Part shown: positions 33,641-45,038 of the stretch, piece by piece
Layout of the letters: every line of letters starts with the position of its first letter
Position numbering within the stretch: position 1 is the first letter of the stretch
From: Persicaria tinctoria
Lineage: Eukaryota > Streptophyta > Magnoliopsida > Caryophyllales > Polygonaceae
Length of the DNA: 64,000 nucleotides
Direction of reading: 5' to 3'
Assembly (NCBI GenBank): GCA_037127255.1
Contig: JBANSL010000003.1
Coordinates: forward strand, 188,501-252,500
The notes under the pieces: model-generated
Told to the model about the DNA's origin: nothing
The model's input: the letters and a program-made list of their open reading frames with translations, nothing else
The model's database searches: none
Program-made: the position numbers and the translations under genes

Positions 33641-34931
33641 TGATGGACGGTTTTTAGTCGCGTTAACCGTATCAAAATAATTTCGAACCTACCTAACTAA
33701 TGTAGTGTGGTAAGCACGAGTCGATCCCACAGAGAATCAAGTTATTCCTAAGTTAAGTTTATTTACCAATTAATAGGAAACAGGGGGTTTTGAGTGATTG
33801 AAATAAAAAAGAAAAGAAAATAAACTATAAACAAATTAATGCAAAACAATTTAGAGAAAATCGTTCTACCTACAACTATCCACTTTATTTGGTTGAATTG
33901 ATATTGTAATGAATCTCAAGTTCTAATGTCCAGTAATTGTTCTCAATTCAGATCGTGTAATAGCTTTTAGTCCTACCAGTCCTAAAAGCACTTATCACCA
34001 AATTACAAGGGAAAACCTTCACCAAATAATAAAGCAATAGCATTCAAACATGAATTATAATGAGATACAAGCGATTCTAACAACCCGTTAGAATAGCCTG
34101 TAATCGAATCTCCTTCACAATCTACCACAAGCAACCCGCGTATGGTGATTGTGTTCGCTACAGTGAATCTACAACTCCAAACCTGGAATTGGAAACCCTA
34201 GCAGTATGACTAGTATCGATAAACCTAGGTGATCAATCCAGATTAACCAATAATAAGCAATCAAGTAATAAACTCAGGAGATCGAAACAATTAACAAAGG
34301 ACGAACAAGAGTAGAAAACTCACAATCAATCCAAACAAAGCTTCAAATCGTAGATAAAACGGGAGAGTTTAGGTCTCCATAAAAATAAGGCAAAAGACAA
34401 TTAGGGTTTGGGTGGAACAATGTTAGTCGGCCTATCACTCGACTCACGTTCGGCCTCCCCTCTATGCCGTATGAACGTATTGTATATATAGTATCATATC
34501 ACTAACTTCTATCTCCTAAATCTAATACGGAGTATATCTAATTTATATAATAATTATTACTATATATTAATTATATCTATCTAATCTAATTTGTAATGCA
34601 ATAACGGCAAGGCAGCACTTGTAACTTGTAAGCCCAACCAATCACGTGGGCTCCTCCTTCCGATGTCCGTCCGCTCCAATTGCAAATGTTGCGATCAGTT
34701 CATTGTACGATCCGAGCCAGTCCGTCTTGTCTTTTAATTGTAAAATAATCCCACAATTTATGATCAACCTCCAAATTCATACGATCCAGCTTAAAGATAC
34801 CTGAAATATATAAAAATACTAGTGTAGACTCCGAAAACCAAATAATATAAACTAAGCTATAAAATATATAAAAATGCTCTAAATTAATATGCAAATATAT
34901 ACTAAAAACATGACTAAAATAGACCCTATCA
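33641..34931 (-). repeat. E2 5' LTR
   Basis: 1291 bp, lacking the MITE found in the other LTR and carrying the empty TA site near 34845. Confidence 0.93.
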
Positions 34932-34936
34932 ACGAT

Positions 34937-35045
34937 TTTGGACCGTTATGGCGACAGTTTTGGACATGTATACTTCTCGACCCACCGCATAGGTATGCGG
35001 TGATTAGCGGTGAAAATAGTAAAAATTAGCGGTGAAAATATCATC
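34937..35045. repeat. Fold-back element, right arm
   Basis: Inverse of the 27735 arm (ATTAGCGGTGAAAATA repeated, then ATATCATC), with one CACCGCATA-GG-TATGCGGTG palindrome at about 34982-35001. It directly abuts Copia coding sequence at 35046; no TSD is visible. Confidence 0.6.
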
Positions 35046-35673
35046 TCCCCTCCCCAAGGCTATTCCAAGGCGTTACCCGATCAGGTTTGTTTGCTTAAGC
35101 ATTCTCTTTATGGTCTAAAACAGGCTAGCATACAATGGAACATTGAGCTTACGAAATTCCTGGTCAGTTTAGGCTTTGTTCAATCAAAGCAAGATTAATT
35201 ATTCGTTGTTTGTTAAACGTAATGGTGATCTTCTTGCTATTGCTCTTGTCTACGTCGATGATATGCTAGTCACTGGTGATGATGTGTCTGAAATCCAGAA
35301 TTTAAAATTTGCTCTTGACTGTAAATTCACCATCAAGGATTTGGGGCTTGCTCGTTACTTCCTTGGTATGGAAATCTCAAGATCTCCTGATGGCATTCGG
35401 TTAAATCAACGCAAGTATGTCATTGATTTACTCACAGAAGCTGGTCTGCTTGATTGTAAGGCGACTGATTTTCCTATGCAATGGGGTTTGCATTTGAGTA
35501 TTGATAGGGGGAACCTCTAGCCGAGCCAGAGATGTATATACGATTGATTGGGAAGCTTTTGTATCTCACTGTGTCCCGACCGGACATTTCTTTTAGCGTC
35601 CAACATCTCAGTCAATTTCTCTCGTCCCCTCGACAACCATGTTGGCAAGAAGCTCTGTATCTCCTTCGCTGTT
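35046..35673 (+). pseudogene. Copia polyprotein remnant: reverse transcriptase part
   Basis: Ty1/Copia RT motifs are read in order: VCLLKHSLYGLKQAS, then LVYVDDMLVTGDD (catalytic YVDD, near 35250-35270), then RYFLGMEISRS and a LYLTVSRPDISFSV stretch. At least two frameshifts (near 35180 and 35517) break the frame. The 5' part (gag, protease, integrase) is missing left of 35046. The gene is interrupted at 35673 by E3, and its RNase H part continues at 51968. It is not functional. Confidence 0.9.
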
Positions 35674-37898
35674 TGTTGTGAGCCTAATTAGCCATGTTTT
35701 ACATTATCTTTTATATCGATTTCCGCATGCATTTCATGCATTTGGGCTTGAATGATACAAAATATGTGCAGTTTATGCTTAGTTGTTATATATGGAGGTC
35801 TACACAAGTTTTTGTCATATTTCGCAGAAATCGGACGCATTTTGAGCTTAAATGGAAAGTCATGGAGAAGCCAAGGATGGTGCAGCTGGAGAGAAGGCCA
35901 ATTTCCGGTTTACATCGTTCTGAATCAGGCTGTGATGTCTTCATGAGAGTTGTAGCCCTCGGAAAGAGCTTTCCAACGCATGGTCAGATGCGTCAATCCG
36001 ACGAGCGAGGACTCGGGAAAGTGCGTTTCAAGAACAGAGCAGAAAGTTGAGAAAACTCTACTCGAGATCGACAAGACTCTACTCGATCTCGACGAGCCAT
36101 GGTCGAGAAGACCTGGTCGAGCAGAGCTGATCGAGGACACTGAGTCAGAGACAACCCGACTCCCGGAACCCTACTCGATCTCGAGTACCCCTGGTCGAGA
36201 TAGACGAGCCATGTCCGGAGTCGACGAGCTGTGCCGAGCCGAGAAGCCGAGGACGAAGACGCAGACCACCTCTACTCGACCTCGACGAGCCCTTGTCGAG
36301 ATCGACGAGCCCAGAGGCCAGATCCGGAGCCCATCGAGGAGATCCGCTCGAGAAACCCTAGTCGGCAAGCCAGTCTACTCGAGGTCGACTAGGTCTACTC
36401 GACATCGACGAGCGCTGGGAGCCATGTCCGAGTCCGTCGAGCACCAGCTAGCCGAGACGACGAACCAAGCCAAGTCGACCAGGACCCCTACTCGAAGTCG
36501 ACTAGACCTACTCGAGGTCGACGAAGCTTCCAGAGCCGAATGACGCGGTTCGACGAATCCTACTCGACTTAGGGTTGCTTGGGTGCGAAGTTGCTGAAAT
36601 CTATCCTAATCTATCAAGATACATCATGAAGAGAAGAAGATCTATCCATGGAAGATTTTAAATATATTTTCCTAATTTAGATTTAATTATGTTATATCAT
36701 TTATTTATCTTTAAAGCAAGTAGATATAATTTTAGATATAGATAGATATCTTCTTTCCTAGAATAGCTAGGGAATGAAGGCTATAAATAAAGCCCTAGGG
36801 GCTCAGTTTTAATCATTCAATTTCAGAGAAAGACAAGTAGTTCCACAGAGACGGTTTAGGGAGTTCGAAGGTTTTAAGGTTTTGGCGGTTTACGAAAGTT
36901 GATTGCCAGGATTGTAAAGGCTTTGAATTTAGTTTTTAATGCAAGTTTCTTTCATCAAATCAATGTCTGCAATTGCGATGAGGCGTGAGTAGTCCACCCA
37001 CTTCTGGGGCTGGGGTGAGCCCGACGGTGGCCATGTGAGGCGATGCGATAAAGGTCAGATTTTTTGTGCAATTCATCTTCTATCCCTATAAGCATGATTC
37101 TTTTGCGAGAGTTGAAGGTGATCCTTGTTTGTGTTATTGAAGGTGATCCTTGTTTGTGTTAGTAACAATTAGGGTTTATGCGAAAGCCTCTTTATGCCTA
37201 GTTGTTAATAACGAAAGTTATTTGATGGAAAGCATGATCTTTTATGCCTTTATGTGTTGTTTTGCATGGTTATCGTTGTGGTGTTGAAACCCTAGCCTTG
37301 GAGGTCTTTTAATATATTGATTTATTTCGTCGAATTTCTAAGTTCTGTCTTTAAATTTGCAATTTACGTTATTTTAAAGTTTCTGTCCTTTTACTGTTTC
37401 TCGTCGAGATAGAGGAAGGCTTCATCGAGATCGAGTACCACCTTTGTCGATCTCGAGTTGGCCAAGTCTAGGTCGAGTTGATTTCTTCTGTCTTTGTCGA
37501 TTTTCTGTTGCCTTGTCGAGATAGAGGACAGCTTACTCGAGATCGAGTAGCTTCTGTGTCCTTGTTTTAGTTTCTGTTTGCTTCTGTTTTGTTTCTGTTT
37601 TACTTTCTGTCTTTGCTTCTGTTTTGCTTTGCTTTGCCTTTATTTCTTGCTTTGTTCTTTACTTTTGTTTTAGTTGCCCTTGCCGGGTTTATTTCTGTTT
37701 CTGTGTTTGTTTCTGCCTTTCTCCTGTGTGTCTGTGAGAATCTGATAGCTACCTGAGAACTGCTGACGTGCTTCCTCGTGGATTCGATCCTGACTTTTCT
37801 CTTACTACAACGGGAGGAAGTCTTGTATTATTTGCTGAGACAGGGGAGTCGTTCTAAACCATATTCTATTCTATACTTGACTTACTCCTGCAACAACA
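35674..37898 (+). repeat. E3 5' LTR (2225 bp)
   Basis: It carries the conserved LTR motif (35941-35984) and a dense array of CTCGAG, GTCGAC and TCGA words (about 36050-36560 and 37400-37560). A tandem GAAGGTGATCCTTGTTTGTG pair near 37110-37160 replaces a different 3' segment found in the right LTR (about 44330-44380). Confidence 0.92.
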
Positions 37899-37901
37899 AA
37901 T

Positions 37902-37918
37902 TAGCGCCGTTGCCGGGG
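37902..37918 (+). other. E3 primer-binding site, tRNA-Asp type with one mismatch
   Basis: TAGCGCCGTTGCCGGGG differs from the E1/E2 site only at the second base (A for G). Confidence 0.85.
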
Positions 37919-37981
37919 AGGCAATCAATCGCGCCTTAGGTAGTCAGTTCTCACTGTTTCTTTGAGTGAACTCGCAGGTGT

Positions 37982-40900
37982 ATGCGCCGTTCTGGTCTAC
38001 CACCTGAGTATTACGGCTTAGACGACCCAGAGCGCCTTATACACGTCAGAAATAAACTGCAAAGAGCCATGTCGGCCGCTGAAACACAAGAGCAGCTGAT
38101 ACAGAGGCTTACCAGGGATCTAGCCGCCAGAGATGCTGCTCTAGCCACCAACAATGCTGCTCTCGCCGCTGAGAGAGCGGCAAGGGAACAAGCACAAGCT
38201 GAGCTTGCCCAGTACCCAACCACTGCAGAGGATTACATGCATCCAACACTCGTCGTGCCTGAATCGGCGATTCTAATCCCTGAAAACTCTTTTAAAATTC
38301 GCACTCAATTTCTTATAGAGCTAAAAAATAATGCCTTTTACGGCAGATTTAATGAGTGTCCTCTTGAACATATTACGAATTTTCATGATATGTGCCGTAC
38401 TCTTGCAGAAGGTACAACTCTGGAATATGTCAAGATGAAATCTTTTCGCTGGTCGCTCGCTGGACCTGCACTAAAATGGCTGGAAGGGCTGAAAGCAAGA
38501 TCACTCACAACCTGGGCCCAAGTAGAGCAAGAGTTTCTGAACAAATTCTTCCCACCTGCCAAAACAGCACATCTCCGCCAGAAAATCACCGCCTTTAAAC
38601 AGCAAAAAGGGGAACCACTGGCAAAGGCATGGGAGCGCTACAAGGAACTTCTGCGATCTTGCCCTACTCATGGACAGCCGCCCTACATCATTCAGGAGAT
38701 CTTCTTCAACTCTCTGGATCAAGTCACTAAGGACAGAATCAACAATTATACTCGCTATGAGTATCTGACAATGCCGCCAAGTGACGCATGGGGAGTGCTG
38801 GAGAAGCTCACTACCTACGACAACAAGTATGGGTCTACAACAACTTATGAAGAGAACCCATACGCCAGGCCAGCACCATCCATGCCCCTCTATGAGCCAT
38901 CAAAGGAGATCGATCCAGATGTCAGGGAGCAATACTACAGAGACCAGAATAGGAAGCTCATCAAGCAAGTCAAATATCTCTCTGTCAACCAGCCTTGCAT
39001 AGAATGCGGATCGCAAAGGCACACCACTCCTGAGTGCCCACACACAGAACAAGTCAAAATGGCAGAGCATCATGAGGAGGCAGCCTACGCAGGGGGTCCA
39101 AATCGCTACATGGGGGACCAACGGTTTCAGCAACCACAATGGAACCAGGGAGTCCCTAGGAACCCCCCGCCCTACAGAGCTCCAGGACATCCAGAAAGGG
39201 AACAGAAAAAGGATGATATACAGCTGGTCCTGGAGGAAATACGGAGAAACCACACAGAAACTAGGCAGTCCTTCAACTCCGTCTATACTCAGATGCAAGG
39301 TGTCAACTCTAGGCTTGGGGAAATTGATATCTGGCGGAAATCAGTTGATACACAGATTGGTCAGCTAGCAGCAGCAATCCCCAAACAGTCAGGCGCTCTC
39401 CCTGGATCTTCAGAACCAAATCCTAAGGGAAAGACTGGACACATCGCTGCCGTAAAGCTAAGGAGCGGCCATCAACTTCGAGAGCCAGAGGTCGGGGAGC
39501 AGCAGGATGAGGAACAGCAAGTCAACCTCAACAAGACAGTAGTCGATCTCGACAAAGTCGTGGTCGACCTCGACAAAGGACTTGTCGACCTCGAGGAGAA
39601 TCTTCAGAAATCTTCGTCTGCACAGCCCAGCAACTCGACGTCACCAAAACTGGTCGATCTCGACAAGAGGGTAGTCGATGTCGAGGAGCCTCAGGTCGAA
39701 AAATCTGCAGCAACTCCGACATCTGTTCTGGCTCCGAAAAAGAAGCTGCCTTTCCCCACGAAATCTCTAAAGGATCCAGCGGAGAAAAAGTTTCAGCGCT
39801 TCATCAAGATGCTTCAAAAGCTGAATGTCACCATACCCTTCACAGAAGCTCTCAATGAAATGCCGTCCTATGTCAAATTCCTGAAGGAGATTCTGAGCAA
39901 AAAGCGATCGATGGCAGAAATCACAAAGGAGTGCAGCCATCTGGACATATTGGAGAAGAGGCCGGATCCAGGTAAGTTTGCTATAACTATTGGATTTGGC
40001 CCATACAAAATTAATGCCCTATGTGATCTTGGAGCTAGTGTCAGTATTATGCCTTTAACGATTTGGTCCAAGATTAAGATAGGTGCACTGGAGCCTGTGG
40101 ATGCTAGACTGTATATGGCCAACAACACGGTGGTCATTCCAACAGGCATGGTGGAAAATGTCCCAGTACAAGTAGGTAAATTCTTCGTTCCTGCTGATTT
40201 TTTAATTATTGATATGCAAGAAGATCCTGCTTGTCCAATTATTCTAGGGAGACCATTCTTGGCGACGGTGGATGCCAATATAAGCGTACAGAAAGGGGTA
40301 CTCACTTTCAACATCAGCGATGAGGTGATTGAGTATTCCTTCAACAAAACTGAACAGCATATGGGTCCCATGGAAGAGGTCAAATCTATCTCAGCTGGCT
40401 ACATCACCTGCGGGGAACCAACGATCAGGAATATGACCCCTGAGGAACTAGAAAAGAGGGACATGGAGGCCCAGGTGGAGGAGATCATGGCAATCCTTAA
40501 GGAGAACAAAGGAGCCAAGTATGGGGTCAAGCCAGGTCTACTCGAGGTCGACCACATCCTCATCGAGGTCGACAAAAACTCGGGGAGCTCAGAGCCTGCT
40601 CCCTCGACACAGACTCCACCAGACGGACAACCTTCGTCGATCTCGACTAAGCTTGTCGAGGTCGACCACCCCTCGGAGAGCCCAGCGCCTTCCTCCTCGA
40701 TGAGCAAGCCACAGGAAGGAGAAGGCTACTCGACCTCGAGTAGCCTAGTCGAGATCGACAAGACCAGATCTTCCTCGACGCCGCCTTCTTCGACTACGCA
40801 GCAACCAGGAGGAGAACCCTCATCGACCTCGAGTAGCCTTGTCGAGGTCGACCACCGCCAGACTTCACCAGATCCGTCTTCCTCGACCAGATCACCACCA

Positions 40901-41377
40901 GAGCCAGAGTCCTCGTCGAGGTCGAGTACGCTTGTCGAGGTCGACAAGATCAGTTCTTCCTCGACTTCTGATTCTTCGACCAGACCACCACCAGGACTAG
41001 CAGACTCGTCGATCTCGAGGAGCCCTAGTCGAGATCGACCAAACACCGTGGTGCCCGATTCCGTTTCCGCGAAGGTGAGCCAAGGTATGGATCTTTCTTC
41101 TCCTATTTCCATTAAAGATTTATCTATACATGGGAGAGGTCTGCCTTGGTATGTGCGATTGTGCAGGATTTCCAATGATGAGCCTAAGGAGTATGAAGTT
41201 GGAGACAAGCTCTATGTCTCTAAATCAAAGGATCATTGGTTCCCTAACAAGTTCAACAAGAAGCGGATGGGACCATTCGTGGTGAACAAGATCCATTCTG
41301 GGGGATTACAGCTGATGGACAAGAATGGAGTCTTATTTGAGGCCCAAGCTACATGGGCCATGCAGATGCCACCTTGA
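37982..41377 (+). CDS. E3 gag-protease fused to an integrase C-terminal tail, 1131 aa
   Basis: One uninterrupted frame from the first ATG 64 bp after the primer site. Residues about 20-80: Ala-rich coiled coil. About 105-290: retrotransposon gag (FYGRFNECPLEHITNFHDMC, WAQVEQEFLNKFFPP, RYEYLTM). Residues 339-352: CCHC knuckle C-X2-C-X4-H-X4-C. About 518-570: VVDLDK-type repeats. About 670-790: retroviral-type aspartic protease with the catalytic D682 in DLGASVSIMP and a downstream ILGRPFLATVDA. About 853-1020: Ser/Pro-rich linker with LVEVDH/LVEIDK repeats. About 1060-1131: IHGRGLPWYVRL, GDKLYV and GPFVV, the GPY/F-type end of a Ty3-gypsy integrase. RT, RNase H and the integrase catalytic core are deleted in frame, whereas autonomous relatives carry them between these parts. 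It is probably a Gag/protease donor needing RT and integrase in trans. Confidence 0.88.
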   Translation: MRRSGLPPEYYGLDDPERLIHVRNKLQRAMSAAETQEQLIQRLTRDLAARDAALATNNAALAAERAAREQAQAELAQYPTTAEDYMHPTLVVPESAILIPENSFKIRTQFLIELKNNAFYGRFNECPLEHITNFHDMCRTLAEGTTLEYVKMKSFRWSLAGPALKWLEGLKARSLTTWAQVEQEFLNKFFPPAKTAHLRQKITAFKQQKGEPLAKAWERYKELLRSCPTHGQPPYIIQEIFFNSLDQVTKDRINNYTRYEYLTMPPSDAWGVLEKLTTYDNKYGSTTTYEENPYARPAPSMPLYEPSKEIDPDVREQYYRDQNRKLIKQVKYLSVNQPCIECGSQRHTTPECPHTEQVKMAEHHEEAAYAGGPNRYMGDQRFQQPQWNQGVPRNPPPYRAPGHPEREQKKDDIQLVLEEIRRNHTETRQSFNSVYTQMQGVNSRLGEIDIWRKSVDTQIGQLAAAIPKQSGALPGSSEPNPKGKTGHIAAVKLRSGHQLREPEVGEQQDEEQQVNLNKTVVDLDKVVVDLDKGLVDLEENLQKSSSAQPSNSTSPKLVDLDKRVVDVEEPQVEKSAATPTSVLAPKKKLPFPTKSLKDPAEKKFQRFIKMLQKLNVTIPFTEALNEMPSYVKFLKEILSKKRSMAEITKECSHLDILEKRPDPGKFAITIGFGPYKINALCDLGASVSIMPLTIWSKIKIGALEPVDARLYMANNTVVIPTGMVENVPVQVGKFFVPADFLIIDMQEDPACPIILGRPFLATVDANISVQKGVLTFNISDEVIEYSFNKTEQHMGPMEEVKSISAGYITCGEPTIRNMTPEELEKRDMEAQVEEIMAILKENKGAKYGVKPGLLEVDHILIEVDKNSGSSEPAPSTQTPPDGQPSSISTKLVEVDHPSESPAPSSSMSKPQEGEGYSTSSSLVEIDKTRSSSTPPSSTTQQPGGEPSSTSSSLVEVDHRQTSPDPSSSTRSPPEPESSSRSSTLVEVDKISSSSTSDSSTRPPPGLADSSISRSPSRDRPNTVVPDSVSAKVSQGMDLSSPISIKDLSIHGRGLPWYVRLCRISNDEPKEYEVGDKLYVSKSKDHWFPNKFNKKRMGPFVVNKIHSGGLQLMDKNGVLFEAQATWAMQMPP

Positions 41378-42849
41378 GCATTAATGAAAGTCGGCCTAGC
41401 GACTATAAAATCTAGAGCATGTACATAGACTTTTTAGGACATTTTGAGACTTTGTTTTTGGTTTTTGGTTTTTGAACATTGTTTTTGGTTTTTGTTTTTG
41501 TTTTGTTGGTATATGTCTTCTAAATTTCAGGTCCATGGATAGAATCAAGCTATAGTCATACTCGGACTAGGAGGTGCTCCATCCAAAATTTTGCAGCTCT
41601 GCACACATATCTTGTGAGTTTCTTTCTTTACCCTTTACCTTGTTTTTATACAGTGAGGACACTGTAATGTATAAGTATGGGGTGGGGGAAGGGCTTACAT
41701 TATGCATATTTTCCATACTTGACATTATGTGTGCATTATTTCTTAGAATTCCTACATGGCTATTTTGGAATGCATTATTTATTTATGTGCTTATATGCAT
41801 GTTTTCCAAAAAGTTCTGAAAAATGACCCCCATTGAAAATTTTGAAATAATGTCATGGAAGCTTATATTGGACTCGACGATGCAAAATTAGATTCATTAG
41901 AGATATAGCATAAAATTGCCTAGTAAAGGGAAGTCACAATGAAGTGCATATTTTATTGAAAACCATGAAAGGAGGTAAAATTTGAAATTGCTTTTGACAT
42001 GTTGCATGATAAAATGATGGAGGACTTTATATTTCCATATAATGCTCATATTGTGAAATCCTAGCCTTACCTATGCTTATGCATCACAAAAGCCATAATA
42101 TGCCTTATTTCATATATTGCTCCACATGATCTAAATATTTCCATTCTTTACCCTATCCGGGGATTATGTTGAGAATGATGTTACATTATGGAGATGCCAT
42201 ATGGTGTTTGTGTTGTTATCATATCTGGAGTATGGAAGGAATTTGTTTGAAATATATGGAAAATTTAATGAGTGAAAGAAAATCCAATCACCTCAGGAGA
42301 TAAAGGTAGATTGACCCTGCTCTCTGAGATAATAGTTTGGAGAGATGGGACACATTGTGAGGAGTCCGACGCACTAAGTATCCGGGGCCATTCATGACAC
42401 CCATGTTTGCGACTCGCGAGAAGGCAGTGCTGAGGTTAGAGAGGTAAAAGCATTATTATGGATAAGAGCATTATGAAAGGTGATGAATCTTATGGAGAAG
42501 GAATGTGGAAATTCAGTTTGGAAATACTCCATTTCCCCGGATCATTAGCACCACATTGCCAAAAATTGCCCACCTTTTAGCCTTTTACCAATCTACTCCT
42601 TCATGAGCTTAAATTAAAGTCCTCTTGATTATTAATGCTTTGTCACGAATGAATATTTGTGCATAACCCTCCTTTTGTGAGTAGATGTTGCTTTTACATA
42701 TTTGCACGTGCATGAATCTGTGACACTAGTACCTTTTCGAGGATGGTAATTGATTGCAGGGTTATATGAGAATGAATCTAAGATGTTGAGAGTTTTAATT
42801 TCTTCCCCTGAATGACAAGTAAAAGTATTGCTTGAGGACAAGCAAGCTT
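41378..42849 (+). other. E3 3' untranslated region
   Basis: No supported coding frame. It contains the CATTCATGACACCCATG motif shared with E1 (about 42390-42410) and the hairpin TTGCTTG-AGGA-CAAGCAA at 42828-42845. Confidence 0.75.
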
Positions 42850-42863
42850 AAGTATGGGGTGTT
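42850..42863 (+). other. E3 polypurine tract
   Basis: AAGTATGGGGTGTT, a purine-rich run touching the 3' LTR. Confidence 0.8.
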
Positions 42864-45038
42864 TGTTGTGAGCCTAATTAGCCATGTTTTACATTATCTT
42901 TTATATCGATTTCTGCATGCATTTCATGCATTTGGGCTTGAATGATACAAAATATGTGCAGTTTATGCTTAGTTGTTATATATGGAGGTCTACACAAGTT
43001 TTTGTCATATTTCGCAGAAATCGGACGCATTTTGAGCTTAAATGGAAAGTCATGGAGAAGCCAAGGATGGTGCAGCTGGAGAGAAGGCCAATTTCCGGTT
43101 TACATCGTTCTGAATCAGGCTGTGATGTCTTCATGAGAGTTGTAGCCCTCGGAAAGAGCTTTCCAACGCATGGTCAGATGCGTCAATCCGACGAGCGAGG
43201 ACTCAGGAAAGTGCGTTTCAAGAACAGAGCAGAAAGCTGAGAAAACTCTACTCGAGATCGACAAGACTCTACTCGATCCCGACGAGCCATGGTCGAGAAG
43301 ACCTGGTCGAGCATAGCTGATCGAGGACACTGAGTCAGAGACAACCCGACTCCCGGAACCCTACTCGATCTCGAGTACCCCTGGTCGAGATAGACGAGCC
43401 ATGTCCGGAGTCGACGAGCTGTGCCGAGCCGAGAAGCCGAGGACGAAGACGCAGACCACCTCTACTCGACCTCGACGAGCCCTTGTCGAGATCGACGAGC
43501 CCAGAGGCCAGATCCAGAGCCCATCGAGGAGATCCGCTCGAGAAACCCTAGTCGGCAAGCCAGTCTACTCGAGGTCGACTAGGTCTACTCGACATCGACG
43601 AGCGCTAGGAGCCATGTCCGAGTCCGTCGAGCACCAGCTAGCCGAGACGACGAACCAAGCCAAGTCGACCAGGACCCCTACTCGAAGTCGACTAGACCTA
43701 CTCCAGGTCGACGAAGCTTCCAGAGCCGAATGACGCGGTTCGACGAATCCTACTCGACTTAGGGTTGCTTGGGCGCGAAGTTGCTGAAATCTATCCTAAT
43801 CTATCAAGATACATCATGAAGAGAAGAAGATCTATCCATGGAAGATTTTAAATATATTTTCCTAATTTAGATTTAATTATGTTATATCATTTATTTATCT
43901 TTAAAGCAAGTAGATATAATTTTAGATATAGATAGATATCTTCTTTCCTAGAATAGCTAGGGAATGAAGGCTATAAATAAAGCCCTAGGGGCTCAGTTTT
44001 AATCATTCAATTTCAGAGAAAGACAAGTAGTTCCACAGAGACGGTTTAGGGAGTTCGAAGGTTTTAAGGTTTTGGCGGTTTACGAAAGTTGATTGCCAGG
44101 ATTGTAAAGGCTTTGAATTTAGTTTTTAATGCAAGTTTCTTTCATCAAATCAATGTCTGCAATTGCGATGAGGCGTGAGTAGTCCACCCACTTCTGGGGC
44201 TGGGGTGAGCCCGACGGTGGCCATGTGAGGCGATGCGATAAAGGTCAGATTTTTTGTGCAATTCATCTTCTATCCCTATAAGCATGATTCTTTTGCGAGA
44301 GTTGAAGGTGATCCTTGTTTGTGTTATTGAAGCGAAAGTGATCTTAATGCAACTTGGATTAATTATGTGAAAAGGGTTAGTAACAATTAGGGTTTATGCG
44401 AAAGCCTCTATATGCCTAGTTGTTAATAACGAAAGTTATTTGATGGAAAGCATGATCTTTTATGCCTTTATGTGTTGTTTTGCATGGTTATCGTTGTGGT
44501 GTTGAAACCCTAGCCTTGGAGGTCTTTTAATATATTGATTTATTTCGTCGAATTTCTAAGTTCTGTCTTTAAATTTGCAATTTACGTTATTTTAAAGTTT
44601 CTGTCCTTTTACTGTTTCTCGTCGAGATAGAGGAAGGCTTCATCGAGATCGAGTACCACCTTTGTCGATCTCGAGTTGGCCTAGTCTAGGTCGAGTTGAT
44701 TTCTTCTGTCTTTGTCGATTTTCTGTTGCCTTGTCGAGATAGAGGACAGCTTACTCGAGATCGAGTAGCTTCTGTGTCCTTGTTTTAGTTTCTGTTTGCT
44801 TCTGTTTTGTTTCTGTTTTACTTTCTGTCTTTGCTTCTGTTTTGCTTTGCTTTGCCTTTATTTCTTGCTTTGTTCTTTACTTTTGTTTTAGTTGCCCTTG
44901 CCGGGTTTATTTCTGTTTCTGTGTTTGTTTCTGCCTTTCTCCTGTGTGTCTGTGAGAATCTGATAGCTACCTGAGAACTGCTGACGTGCTTCCTCGTGGA
45001 TTCGATCCTGACTTTTCTCTTACTACAACGGGAGGAAG
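42864..45038 (+). repeat. E3 3' LTR, left portion
   Basis: Matches 35674 onward with few substitutions until GGAGGAAG, where element A begins. The last five bases GGAAG (45034-45038) are the target duplication repeated at 51880-51884. Confidence 0.93.

Larger units (their letters stand above)
28263..34931 (-). mobile_element. E2: complete non-autonomous LTR retrotransposon
   Basis: The LTRs (28263-29789 and 33641-34931) start TGATGGACGG and end ACCCTATCA, with target duplications ACGAT at 28258-28262 and 34932-34936. Without the nested MITE and its TA duplication the left LTR is 1290 bp, against 1291 bp for the right. The tRNA-Asp primer site next to the right LTR and the polypurine tract next to the left LTR put it on the - strand. 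It encodes one zinc-knuckle protein and no RT or integrase. PBS, pre-PPT hairpin, a shared LTR block and a shared protein C-terminus make it a relative of E1. Confidence 0.93.

Noticed and set aside
27735..35045. CACTA (En/Spm) transposon assignment for the fold-back element
   Set aside because: Subterminal repeats look similar in style, but no CACTA terminus and no 3-bp duplication were found.
35980..36543. 187-aa open frame in the E3 left LTR (and 110 aa in the right) as a gene
   Set aside because: It is produced by the TCGA word array, lacks any domain, and corresponding frames differ between the two LTR copies.
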